Shown in pieces: positions 21,560-31,068 of a DNA stretch of 64,000 bases. Source of the stretch: Symbiodinium natans (Eukaryota; Sar; Dinophyceae; Suessiales; Symbiodiniaceae); contig CAJNDS010002432.1 in assembly GCA_905221605.1 (NCBI GenBank), positions 310,001-374,000 of the forward strand, read 5' to 3'. Both the position numbers and the translations under genes were made by a program. Every line of letters begins with the position of its first letter. Positions within the stretch are counted from its first letter, which is position 1. The notes beneath the pieces were generated by a model. It ran no database searches. It had not been told where the DNA came from and saw nothing but the letters and a program-made list of their open reading frames with translations.

Positions 21560-21860
21560 CCAGTCGGTGCAGACCGCCTTGCCATCAACCACCGCCCAGG
21601 TCGGCCAGCCATCAGCCACCGCCCAGGTCGGCCAGATTTCAGCCACCGCCTAGCCCAGCCATCAGCCACCGCCCAGGTCGGCCAGCCTTCAGCCACCGCC
21701 CAGGTCGGCCAGCCAGTGCCCACAACGGCCCCGCCTCGGGTAGTCACGGGACAGCCAGCGGTCTAAGGAGCCGCGCCCACCGCCAAGTCGGCCATCAGCC
21801 ACCGCCCTGGTCGGCTAGCCTTCAGCTACCGCCCAGGTCGGCCAGCCAGTGCCCGCAAAG
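21560..21860 (+). repeat. Short GC-rich minisatellite
   Basis: Head-to-tail copies of AGCCACCGCCCAGGTCGGCC (about 20-24 bp) at 21590-21725 and 21780-21850. In one frame it reads as SATAQVGQP repeats. No spacers, so not CRISPR-like. Confidence 0.9.
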
Positions 21861-22654
21861 CCTTCTCCTCGTTCGTCGGGAAGAAACACATCCCAGGTCG
21901 GATGGCCTGTTGTTGTTGGGACTGTCCCAGCCCAGCAAAGCCGTCAGTACGTCCACAGGACCGCGCGTCTTCAGGGCACACCGCAAAGTACGACTGCCCG
22001 TGTGTTCCCCTTGCCTTGACCTAGCTGTGACATCTCTAGGATTAGCTGCCCCGCTCGCCAGGTACATCCCACAACATCGTCGTGGAGTTCCTCAGGGTAA
22101 CCCTGCCCACGAACCCACCAGTCTGCCCAAATGCACACGTCCTGTGGCAGACTTGCCACAAGTAGCCACGTCCCTTGCCCTTGAGCTTGCCCAAGTATCA
22201 GCTCTCCCAGCCCTCACACAAGCCCCCTGTCAGGTAAAGCCTTCTGGCCCTGCCCTGGCCACGCCAACAGCCCTTGCCTTGGCCTCGGAAAGAATCTGCG
22301 CAAGAGGCCAAACATGCCCGTGCGTAACATGGGCAGGTTTCAGCCAATATGGTCCACAAGCGCCAAGGCCAGGCACCTTCCTCGCAGGCGCACGGCTTGG
22401 GTTTGCCAACAGCCACATCCCAAAACGCGTTTGGGCCTGACTCACGCCCACGTCTGCACCTGCGCGGGTCTGTAAACTGTTGGCCCGCCTCATATGCTGC
22501 CTACCTGCCTACGCCACGGATGGCTTATAGCATTTGGGAACGCCTAGCCAGCACGGCCACGCGCACGGCCTTCAGTGACCTCCACATGTCCTTGTGCAGG
22601 TCCCGCGTGGGTTTGACTGTCACAAACAACTGCCCGTGTGTTTTTTCTTTGCCT

Positions 22655-22830
22655 GTAGGACCTTGCTAGGGTTAGCAACCCCTCTCGCCAGGTGCAGTTC
22701 ACTTCCTCGTGGCGGAGTTCTTCACTGTGGGGTTGCCCACGAACCGCCTGTAGGACCTTGCTAGGGTTAGCAACCCCTCTCGCCAGGTGCAGTTCACTTC
22801 CTCGTGGCAGAGTTCCTCACGGTGGAGTTG
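22655..22830 (+). repeat. ~91-bp tandem duplication
   Basis: GCCTGTAGGACCTTGCTAGG and the following 70 bases occur at 22655 and again at 22746, nearly identical. Confidence 0.85.
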
Positions 22831-22859
22831 CCCATGAACTGCCCAAGTGGAGCCCAAAC

Positions 22860-23760
22860 GGGGATCTTACAGCCTTCCGCTTCAGGCCGCAGCCCCATAG
22901 CGCCCAAGCCCTTACGCTCGCCTTTGCCTGCAGCCCCCAGGCGAGCTAAAACCTCTTTTCAGCCTTCGGCCTGAACAGCAGACTAAGGACCCAAGCCATG
23001 GTCCTGGCCGCCTTTAGCCTTCGGCTGCAAGCGAGAGCCTCAAGGAGGGCAAGCCCACATTCTCGCTTCTAGCCTCGGCCCGCAGCCCCCAACGGAGCCG
23101 CAGTTTCAGGGGGGCCGTAGCCGCCACCTCAAGGGCGGGCCAAGAAGTTATCCTGGCGCCCTAAACGGCAGCCTCGCCTGCATCTTCGCCGCCAGCCTCA
23201 CCTCGCCGCCCACAGTCGAGCCGCAGCTTCACAAAGGCCGAAGCCTCCATCTTGGCTCTCACCTGCAAGCCGCAACCTCAAGGGAGGCCAAGCAGAGATC
23301 TTAGCCTCTAAGGGGAAGCCTCGCAGAATACAAGCCTGCGTCTTCGCCTTCAGCCCCAGCAACAGCCCCCCGTTGAGCCGCAGTCTCAAGGGGGCCACAG
23401 CTTTTATCTTAGGCCTTCAGCTTGAAGCCGCAACCTCAAGGGGGGCCAAGCATTACCTTCGTGAGCGGCAGACAATCCCACGCCTTCGACTCCAGCCCCA
23501 GCCCGCAGTGCCCAGTTAAGACGCAATCTCAGAGCGGCCAAAACCTTCTTCTTGGCAATCTCAAGGAAGGGGCTAAACAGTTCAATCTTTAGCCTTCGGC
23601 TTTCAGCGGAAGCCTCGAGGACGACAAGCCCGCGTCTTCGCCCTCAGCCTCAACCCTCAGCCCCCAGTGGGGCGCAGTCTCGGGGGGGGGCCAATGCCTG
23701 TATCCTGGCCTTCAGCTTGAAGCCACGCCGCCCACGACGCCAACGCGGCCATCCTGCCTG
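22860..23760. repeat. Degenerate CCGCAGYCTCAAGGGGGGCCA repeats
   Basis: Recurring words CAGCCTTCGGC, GCCGCAGTCTCA and AAGGGGGGCCAAG at irregular 50-90-bp spacing. Strong strand asymmetry, with no coding or RNA signal. Confidence 0.55.
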
Positions 23761-23879
23761 TGCACTTGGGGACTGGGGTTCGGGATGACACTTGCCCATA
23801 CACTGCCCGCGACAATGCCATCTATGCCTAGGCACTTGCTACCGCTTCCCATGCATCTTCATCTTGAGAGGTCGGCAAA

Positions 23880-26055
23880 ACCCGTCCCTCAACCATGAGA
23901 AGAAGTCCCAAGCTTTTAGGGCAAGTTTCGGGCACAAAAGTCCAGCCATTGCTTATGCGCAAAGGCCCTCGTGTCCGTGCGCGCAGCTACCGACGCCAAC
24001 CCAGCCATCCTGCCTGTGCACGTGGGGTTTTAGGGTGGCACACGTGGCCTGAAGCCGAGGGTTGCAGCCCCAAAAGACCAAGGAAACTCTTGGCCAATTT
24101 GGCTTTAAGCAGGCCGTATAGTGAAAGGGGGGGCCAGGCCTCCATCTTAGCCTTCAGCATGTTGCTGCACCAAAAGCTTATATTCGCCTTCTGCCTCAGC
24201 CCGCACCCGTCAGGCGAGCCAAGAACCAAAACTTTTCCTGGCCTGAAGATTTGGGCCGCAGCCTTAAGCGGGCCAGCACTCATCTCAACCTGCAGCCTGG
24301 GCCATGAACGCGCCAAGCCACAGCCAGCGTTCCTCGCAAACGACAGCCCCTGCACCGACCTCGTTTCTCCTGCGGGCGACATGCGCCCCAAGATGCTCTG
24401 AGCTCGTGCTGCCCTGACAGCCCAGCTTGCTCCTTCGCCTCCTCGCACGCCAGACCCATACGCGTATTGCACGAAGGCATACAGAACTCGGATCTGCCCG
24501 GCGCCAGCAAGCCAGGACGCCTGGCTGCACGAGCCACGCCAAGGCCGCTCACCACTACTGTCGTAGCCGACAGGCTGACGAGCCCTAATCAAGCCCCGAA
24601 CCTCGAGCGCGGCGTCAAGGGCCTGGCCTTGTATTCTGGCCACTCCCCTCCCTTCGGGCCACAGCCTCAGAGCTCGCCAAGAATCTACCCAGCCTCCCCA
24701 GCCACGAAGCAGCCAAGCCCTCTTCACAGCCGAGCCGCATCACCGGTACTATTGCCCAGGATATGGCCTTTCAAGTCTCTCAAAGCCTGTCCGTCGACCA
24801 TGAGGAGCAGTCCCAAAGCTTTTGGGGCATCGGTGCAATTCACAAGGCCCTCAAGACTTTCAGGCACAAAAGTCTAGCCAATGCTGAAGCAAACCGCCCC
24901 CGTGTCCGCGGGCGCCGCTCACGAAGCCAGCCCGGCCATCCTGCGTGAGTTCTTGAGGGTTTAGGATGGCACGCGCACACACCTGCCCGCAACACTGGCT
25001 TCGATGCCTATGTATTGGCTACCATTTCCCATGCATTTGCGCCTTGAGAGGTGCGGTAAAGCCCGTCCCTCGACCATGCGGAGAAGTCTCAAAGCTTTCG
25101 GGGCACCCGAGCAATTCACAAGGACTTCCAAACTTGCAGGCACAAAAGTCCAGCCAATGCTTAAGCAAACCGCCTTCGTGTCCGCGGGCGCCGCTCGCGA
25201 AGCCAGCCCGGCCATCCTGCCTGAGTTCTTGAGGGTTTAGGATGGCACGCGCACACACCTGCCCGGAACAATGCCATCTATGCCTTTGTATTGGCTACCA
25301 TTTTTCATGCATTTGTGCGGTAAAACCGGTCCCTTGACCATGAGGAGAAGTCGCAAAGCTTTCGGGGCGCCCGAACATTTCGCAAGGACTTCCAAACTTG
25401 CAGGCACAAAAGTCTAGCCAATGCTTAAGCAAACCGCCCTCGTGTCCGCGGGCGCCGCTCGCGAAGCCAGCCCGGCCATCCTGCCTGAGTTCTTGACGGT
25501 TTAGGGTGACACGCGCACACACCTGCCCGCAACAGTGCCATCTATGCCTTTGTATTGGCTACCATTTTTCATGCATTTGAGCCTCGAAAGGTGCGGTAAA
25601 ACCTGTCCCTTGACCATGCGGAAAGTCTCAAAGCTTTCGGGGCACCCGAGCAATTCACAAGGACTTCCAAACTTGCAGACACAAAAGTCCAGCCACTGCT
25701 TAGCAAATCACATTCATGCCCGCGGGCGCCGCTCGCAAAGCCAGCCCGGCCATCCTGCCTGAGCTTTTGAAGGTTTAGGATGGCACGCGCCCACACCTGC
25801 CGCAAGAATGCCATCTTTGCCTATGTTCTGGCTACCATTTTTCATGCATTTGAGCCTCGAGAGGAGCGGTAAAACCTGTCCCTCGACCATGAGGAGAAGT
25901 CGCAAAGCCTGTGGGGCGCCCGAGCAATTCACAAGGACCTCCAAAAATGCAGGCGCAAAAGTCCAGCCGGCGCCTAAGAGAATCGCCCTAGCGTCCGCGT
26001 GCGAAGCTCGCGACGCCAACCCAGCCATCCTGCCTCGGTTCTCGGGGCTTAGGAT
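23880..26055 (+). repeat. ~270-bp satellite, array 2
   Basis: An isolated unit begins near 23892. After about 730 bp of other sequence (24060-24760, nothing recognised), a regular array starts with landmarks at 24797, 25071, 25336, 25612 and 25886 (spacing 265-276). Units here are closer to each other than to array 1, suggesting recent local amplification. Confidence 0.85.
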
Positions 26056-26204
26056 GGCGCGCGCCCGCATACTGCTTGCGACGGTGCCATCTATGCCCAT
26101 GTCTTTGGCTGCTACTTCTCACGAGTCTTCGCCCTGAGAGATGCGACCCCGAGGCATGCACACGGGGTAGATGCAGGAATTCACACAAGAACACGAGTGA
26201 AGCC

Positions 26205-26930
26205 TGCGGAAGCTCCCAGAAATTGAGCGCGCAGACATACAATACTCGCATTTCTGCATGTGTTCGCCTACGTTTTGCGTGCCAAATCTCTTCCCGAGAG
26301 AAGCTGCCAGAAGTCAGCCTGACAGTGCCAAGCTCTCAGAAATCGAGCGTGCCTGTGCCTCAGGGTTTAGGATGACACGCAGGCACGCTGTACACGCAGC
26401 AATGCCTTTCCTGCCAGTATTCGCCTACCATTCCTGCCAGTATTCGCCTATACTTGCGAGCCAACTCTCTCCGCGAGAGATGCCGCCCAAAAGTCTGCAT
26501 AACAGGGTCAAAGCTCCCCGACATCGAGCACGCATGTGCCTCAGGCGCAGCAATGCCCCTTTTTGCCAGCACTGCCCATACTTCATACGCCAAATATCTC
26601 CTCAGGAGACACGGCCCAAAAGTCGGCCGAACAGTGCCAAAGCTCCCAGCAATCGCGCGCGCCCGGACCTCAGGCACAGCAATGCCTGTTTCTGCCAGTC
26701 TTTGCCTACACTTCCTATGCCCAACATCTCCTCAAGAGATGCTGCCCAAAAGTCGGCCGAATAGTGCCAAGGCTCCCAGTAATCGAGCACGGCACGCCGT
26801 GCACGCAGTAAGGCCGTTTCTGCCAGTAGTATTGGCCTGCACTTGCAATGCGCGAGAGATGCTGTCCAAAAGTCAGCCCAAGCTCCCGCAAATCGAGCGC
26901 GCCTGTGCCTCAGGGCTTAGGATGACTCGC
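26205..26930 (+). repeat. ~120-bp tandem repeat
   Basis: GCCAAAGCTCCCAGCAATCG-type landmarks near 26210, 26326, 26507, 26637, 26766 and 26875, each followed by GCGCGCC and preceded by GAGAGATGCTGCCCAAAAGT. Confidence 0.8.
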
Positions 26931-26949
26931 AGGCACGCAACGCACGCAG

Positions 26950-28130
26950 CACAGCTAGCCCTCACAGTGGCCTTCCTCACGGTCATCGGAGCCCCACTCA
27001 GCTGGAAGAAAGCCGCTTTCGGCGACCAACTCGTGTGGTGCGGTTGGAAGTTCTGCTTTGCCACAGAATCCGTATGCCTGGCGCAGCCCAAGCTGGATAA
27101 GCTGCGCGCCCAGCTACTCGGCCTTCTGGAGCACAAGCGCGTCCCCCGCAAGGAGCTCGAATCTTGCCTTGATGTGGGCCACTAGCGTAAGCTCACGCCT
27201 GCGCTGTGTTGCCGCCCCGCTATATGCAGACTTGCACAGCCCGCCAGGGACCCAATACCCCATCCCACCTCGCAGCTGGCCACAGTTCCTGTGGTGCCTA
27301 GACTCTCAGTGCCGGGTCACAAAGGACGCCTCATTCCTACAATTGCCCATAAAGGCCAAGGTAATTGAGGTCAAAGGGAAGCCGGTGTCGTCGAAAACGG
27401 ACATCTGGCCCATCCCAGCTGCAGACAAGACTGTATGGGTGCGCGTCGCTGACCCAAACGCGCAGGAAATCACATTGCGCAACGACAGCAAAGCCGCCTT
27501 ACACTGGCTCGCTCAGTGCTTTACGCACGAATTCCGCATGCCCCTAGCCCAGCCGCCCTTACTCCCTTGCCTCTCTAGCCCAGCCGCCCTTACTCCCTTG
27601 CCTCTCTGCAGCAGACGCCGTGGCAGATGGCTCGCAAGTTGGGATCGGGGGCTGGTTGTGCACGTCCAGCCAAACTTCAGTGGTCCATAGCAGAACTACG
27701 TGCCCACTTGCCTTTCCTCACGAAGGATGCCGAGCAATATATTGCCTGCTTCGAGACCATCGCGCAGTGGGTCTTCTTGCAGATGGACTAGTCGGCCACC
27801 GGTTGCTCCAGCCTTCGCTTCTGCTTGCCCACTCCCAGCGACAACAGCCCAACACAAGCCTCAGTCAACAAGCTGTTTACCACCGCCTTTCCCCTCAGCC
27901 TCTTCCTGCTGAAGGTAGCCTCCTGGGCCCACGCTAAAGGACTGAGCCTAGAAGTGGGCCACATACCGGGAGTAAAGAACACGGACGCTGACGACCCCAG
28001 CCGAAACCGCCTGCAGAAGTTCACCGGCGCGACCAAATCCAAGAGATTCCACATCAAGCTGCAAGACCTAGCTCGGTCGGAGCACGAGGTCAGCCTTAGC
28101 CCCCAAACGCCAGCTGGAGCACTGGCCTAG
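26950..28130 (+). pseudogene. E1 RT-RNase H remnant, DIRS-like
   Basis: At 26956-27185 the frame reads FLTVIGAPLSWKKAAFG, LVWCGWKF and KRVPRKELESCL. This is the block after the catalytic Asp box of DIRS-type RT (G-x-PLSWKK...W-x-GW...VPRK-x-LES). Pieces in other frames follow: DGSQVGIGGWL near 27620 (RNase H strand with the first Asp region), QWSIAELRAHLPF, and PSDNSPTQASVNKLF...VGHIPGVKNTDADDPSR at 27830-28000 (third Asp and the final His/Asp region). At least four frame changes, a stop near 27790 and a 31-bp tandem duplication at 27545-27606 show that it is dead. The palm with YxDD is missing. Confidence 0.75.
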
Positions 28131-28238
28131 TGCAGGTTTCAGCACATCCAGCCTAGTGCCCCGGGCACCAGCCAGACCGCCCGCGGTGGGGGTAGATAGG
28201 CCTAATGCATTCACCGGTCTGCCCTGGGCCCCTGAAGT

Positions 28239-28440
28239 GGGGGTGTGATGGCCTTTCATGCTCGTGGGACACTGCCCAGCCTTTCCCACGAAGCATTCTA
28301 CTCTTTCGCCCAGAGCAGCACCGCTGAAAACAGGAGAGCGAGTCGGTTGTACCCTAAGCCCCTCCCTTTTGGGACTTAGGATTAGGGTTTGACTCCTCTC
28401 CCCAACTAGGGTTAGGTCATGCAGTGCTTGTTGGGAGAAC
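28239..28440 (+). repeat. E1 split repeat B1
   Basis: 202 bp, identical to B2 at 28755-28956 except for one base. Begins GGGGGTG, as does the B repeat of E3. Contains TTAGGATTAGGGTTTGAC and CTAGGGTTAGG, which are telomere-like. Confidence 0.95.
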
Positions 28441-28444
28441 GCTT

Positions 28445-28592
28445 CGGGTTTTTGGTTCCCGTGTGTTTTCCCACAAGTGAATCATGCACCGCCGTTTGCA
28501 TTTTGCCCAGGCATGCCTTGCACAGCTGGAGCATCTCCGGCTCACAGCTGGCCTTGACCTAACCCCTAGGTGGGGCCTTCTGCTTTTCTTCG
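28445..28592 (+). repeat. E1 split repeat A2
   Basis: Copy of A1 directly abutting B1 through GCT (28441-28443). Right after the match to A1 ends comes CCCGCCCACC, a C-rich block also found at the corresponding place in E3 and E4. A further 160 bp precede B2 and hold two copies of CCTCCCAAAGTGGAGTAGCC (28661 and 28701). Confidence 0.9.
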
Positions 28593-28754
28593 CCCGCCCA
28601 CCACTGCCCTTTCTCATTCAAAGCCTAGCATTCCAAAAGCCTGGATCCGTCCGGATCCCGCCTCCCAAAGTGGAGTAGCCCCTCAGAACTGCCTACTTGC
28701 CTCCCAAAGTGGAGTAGCCCCGGTCCCGCCTCGGGACCTCATCTCACCTCAACA

Positions 28755-28956
28755 GGGGGTGTGATGGCCTTTCATGCTCGTGGGACACTGCCCAGCCTTT
28801 CCCACGAAGCATTCTACTCTTTCGCCCAGAGCTGCACCGCTGAAAACAGGAGAGCGAGTCGGTTGTACCCTAAGCCCCTCCCTTTTGGGACTTAGGATTA
28901 GGGTTTGACTCCTCTCCCCAACTAGGGTTAGGTCATGCAGTGCTTGTTGGGAGAAC
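28755..28956 (+). repeat. E1 split repeat B2, right end of element
   Basis: Second B copy. It is followed by GCT and then CTGGTAACACGGACG, the continuation of the minisatellite unit that was interrupted at 15929. Confidence 0.95.
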
Positions 28957-29128
28957 GCTCTGGTAACACGGACGTTGTCATCGTGCGGACATGGATGCTC
29001 TGGTAACACGGACGTTACCAGTTATCATCGTGTCAACATGGATGCGCTGCTAACACGGACGTTATCATCGTGCGGACATGGATGCTCTGCAAAAAAAGCC
29101 ACGAAGTGTCGTAAATACCGATGTTTCA
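28957..29128 (+). repeat. 40-bp minisatellite, right part
   Basis: Four units of the array also present at 15690-15929, followed by the GCCACGAAGTGTCG block at 29097-29128. Confidence 0.9.
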
Positions 29129-29285
29129 GTTTAACAGCCCAAACCCAAACTGGCAAGGCGTACGGTGCAGGTACATGTAGAAAGAAGAAAAGACAAAGGG
29201 GCACTGGAGCCTGGAATGTGCGCGAAACCTAGGTTTTAGCACTGGGAATCGAAGAAAATGACACCGTCGCGAATGGTACCGACAC

Positions 29286-29532
<247 letters not shown>

Positions 29533-29853
29533 GAGTAGGAGAAAGCCGCCACGGATCAGACGGCCGGGCACTTGCATCCTGGAAACCGGGCTTTGGGCGC
29601 AACTGCTGTCCTAGAGGTTCAACCTGTCCTCAGGGGAACGTAACAGCTTGTGCCTTACAGTGAGCCATGGTGAGCCGAGATCTTTGAGCCGTCTGATCTG
29701 CCGGGTCCCAATTCCCGGGCCTCCTGAGCCCAGACGTTGCAGTCACTGCATTCTTTCAGGGGGTAGGCGAGAGGGTTTCCACTGCTCCGCGAGGTGGAAG
29801 GAGTACCCACAAGAAGCAAACGCAGACTGTTTCAGGTGGGGAAAAGTTAGCGG

Positions 29854-31068
29854 ATGGCGGTACCTTCACAGCACCAAGACAATTTTCGGAGCATTCGTAA
29901 AGTTGCATTCAGGAGAGCGTGTACTTTAGTTTCACGCACTCAGCAGAGCGTTTCTTACAGGAAAGGGATCTTGACGCCGGAATATGTGGAGAGAAGCGGC
30001 TTGCGTCCTCCCGGCCTGCCAATAGCGACAGAGGGGTCGACGCAGTCGATGCCCCCCGCTATGCGCACAGCGCCCAGACCCAGAGGAGGCAACATGGTCA
30101 AGCCACTGAGGGTATTGACTTGGAACGCCGGGCACTTAGGTCAACAGCAATGGGCTGAGCTTCGCACCTGGTTGCGTACTGCTTCAGATCCGTATGATGT
30201 GCTTGCCCTGCAAGAGACGCACTGGCAGGAAAGCACTGAGTTTGACGTTGAGGGGTGGCATTGTATAGGCTCCGCAAGCAAAGGCAAGGCCAAAGCTCCC
30301 AAGGCAAAAAGCAAACCTGCGCCAGATCACAACTTCTCTGAACAGCCAGGCACACAACCACAGGCTCAGCACGTACATGATGACAAAAGGGCAGACGGCG
30401 TAATGATACTAACAGCCCCGCACATTCCCAAAGCCACCATCAGATGGAGCGAGCGCCAAAAAGGCAGGGTATTGGAAGCGGTCTTCCAATGGAAGGGTGC
30501 ACGTGTACACCTCATCACAGTGTACCAAAACGTTTGGACCACCTCCAAGACAGCCCACCAAAACCGAGAGGACAGATCACTGTGCTTGGCCTCATTGTCA
30601 AGAGCAGTCCGCGGAGTTCCGCAGCGTGACACTCTGGTGGTTTTAGGAGATTTCAACTCCACGCTGAACACAAGTGCGGGAGTGGTAGGCACCTGCGCTC
30701 CAGGTTCGCCACAGCATCGCTCAGCAGAAGATGCCTATTTTCAACGCCTCGTGCAAGGACATGGTCTAGTCGCGCTTAACACATGGTCTTCGGGATCAGG
30801 CCTGACATTTCACACTGCCACTTCAAAGTCTCAAATAGACTACATTCTAGTCCCGAAGCCACTAGCGCGTGGAGAATCTAAGCAGAGCAAGCCTCTGACA
30901 GATTTCCCGCTGGGAAGGTGGAAGAAAGGAGGTCATTACCCAGTCGAGGCAAAGATCCGGCCTCGAAGGCACTGGCAGCTCTCCTCCCACCCCTCCCCCC
31001 TCCCCCCTATGATAAGCAGGCTCTTGAAGAAGCAGTGCGATATAATCGCCCGAAAGCGCAGGCAATGA
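29854..31068 (+). CDS. LINE endonuclease (exonuclease-endonuclease-phosphatase family)
   Basis: 404 codons. The domain begins at residue 81 (MVKPLRVLTWNAGHL). This fold nicks target DNA to prime reverse transcription. Catalytic positions are visible: N91 in TWNAG, E121 in LQETHW, D266 and N268 in LGDFNS, Asp in SQIDYIL (about 327) and H361 in GGHYPVE. The first 80 residues have no known motif. After residue about 370 the frame runs out of homologous sequence at a C-rich tract (CCCTCCCCCCTCCCCCC, 30991-31007), while the RT frame, shifted by -1, begins upstream of that tract. The original protein was most likely one polypeptide with the next entry. Confidence 0.88.
   Translation: MAVPSQHQDNFRSIRKVAFRRACTLVSRTQQSVSYRKGILTPEYVERSGLRPPGLPIATEGSTQSMPPAMRTAPRPRGGNMVKPLRVLTWNAGHLGQQQWAELRTWLRTASDPYDVLALQETHWQESTEFDVEGWHCIGSASKGKAKAPKAKSKPAPDHNFSEQPGTQPQAQHVHDDKRADGVMILTAPHIPKATIRWSERQKGRVLEAVFQWKGARVHLITVYQNVWTTSKTAHQNREDRSLCLASLSRAVRGVPQRDTLVVLGDFNSTLNTSAGVVGTCAPGSPQHRSAEDAYFQRLVQGHGLVALNTWSSGSGLTFHTATSKSQIDYILVPKPLARGESKQSKPLTDFPLGRWKKGGHYPVEAKIRPRRHWQLSSHPSPLPPMISRLLKKQCDIIARKRRQ

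Larger units (their letters stand above)
15930..28956 (+). mobile_element. E1: defective YR (DIRS/Ngaro-like) retroelement with satellite interior
   Basis: Split direct repeats are visible: A1 15931-16079, B1 28239-28440, A2 28445-28592, B2 28755-28956. B1 and B2 are both 202 bp and differ at one base. A1 and A2 differ by one base within about 148. The order A1-genes-B1-A2-B2 is typical of PAT/Ngaro-type tyrosine-recombinase retroelements. GCT flanks both ends (15927-15929 and 28957-28959), and removing the element with one GCT restores the minisatellite unit. Inside, ORF1 and RT-RNase H are broken and about 9 kb are satellite arrays. The recombinase, gag-like and methyltransferase genes are not recognisable. 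Confidence 0.8.

Noticed and set aside
21560-21860. CRISPR-like array
   Set aside because: Repeats of 20-24 bp abut without unique spacers, and the genome is eukaryotic.
18595-26764. Many 60-250-codon frames on both strands in the satellite region
   Set aside because: They recur with the repeat period, differ in frame between units and carry no domain; GC-rich tandem repeats give such frames by chance.
28441-28959. Independent ~520-bp non-autonomous element next to E1
   Set aside because: Its ends are the A and B repeats of E1 in the order B1-A2-B2, so it is the terminal structure of E1, not a separate insertion.
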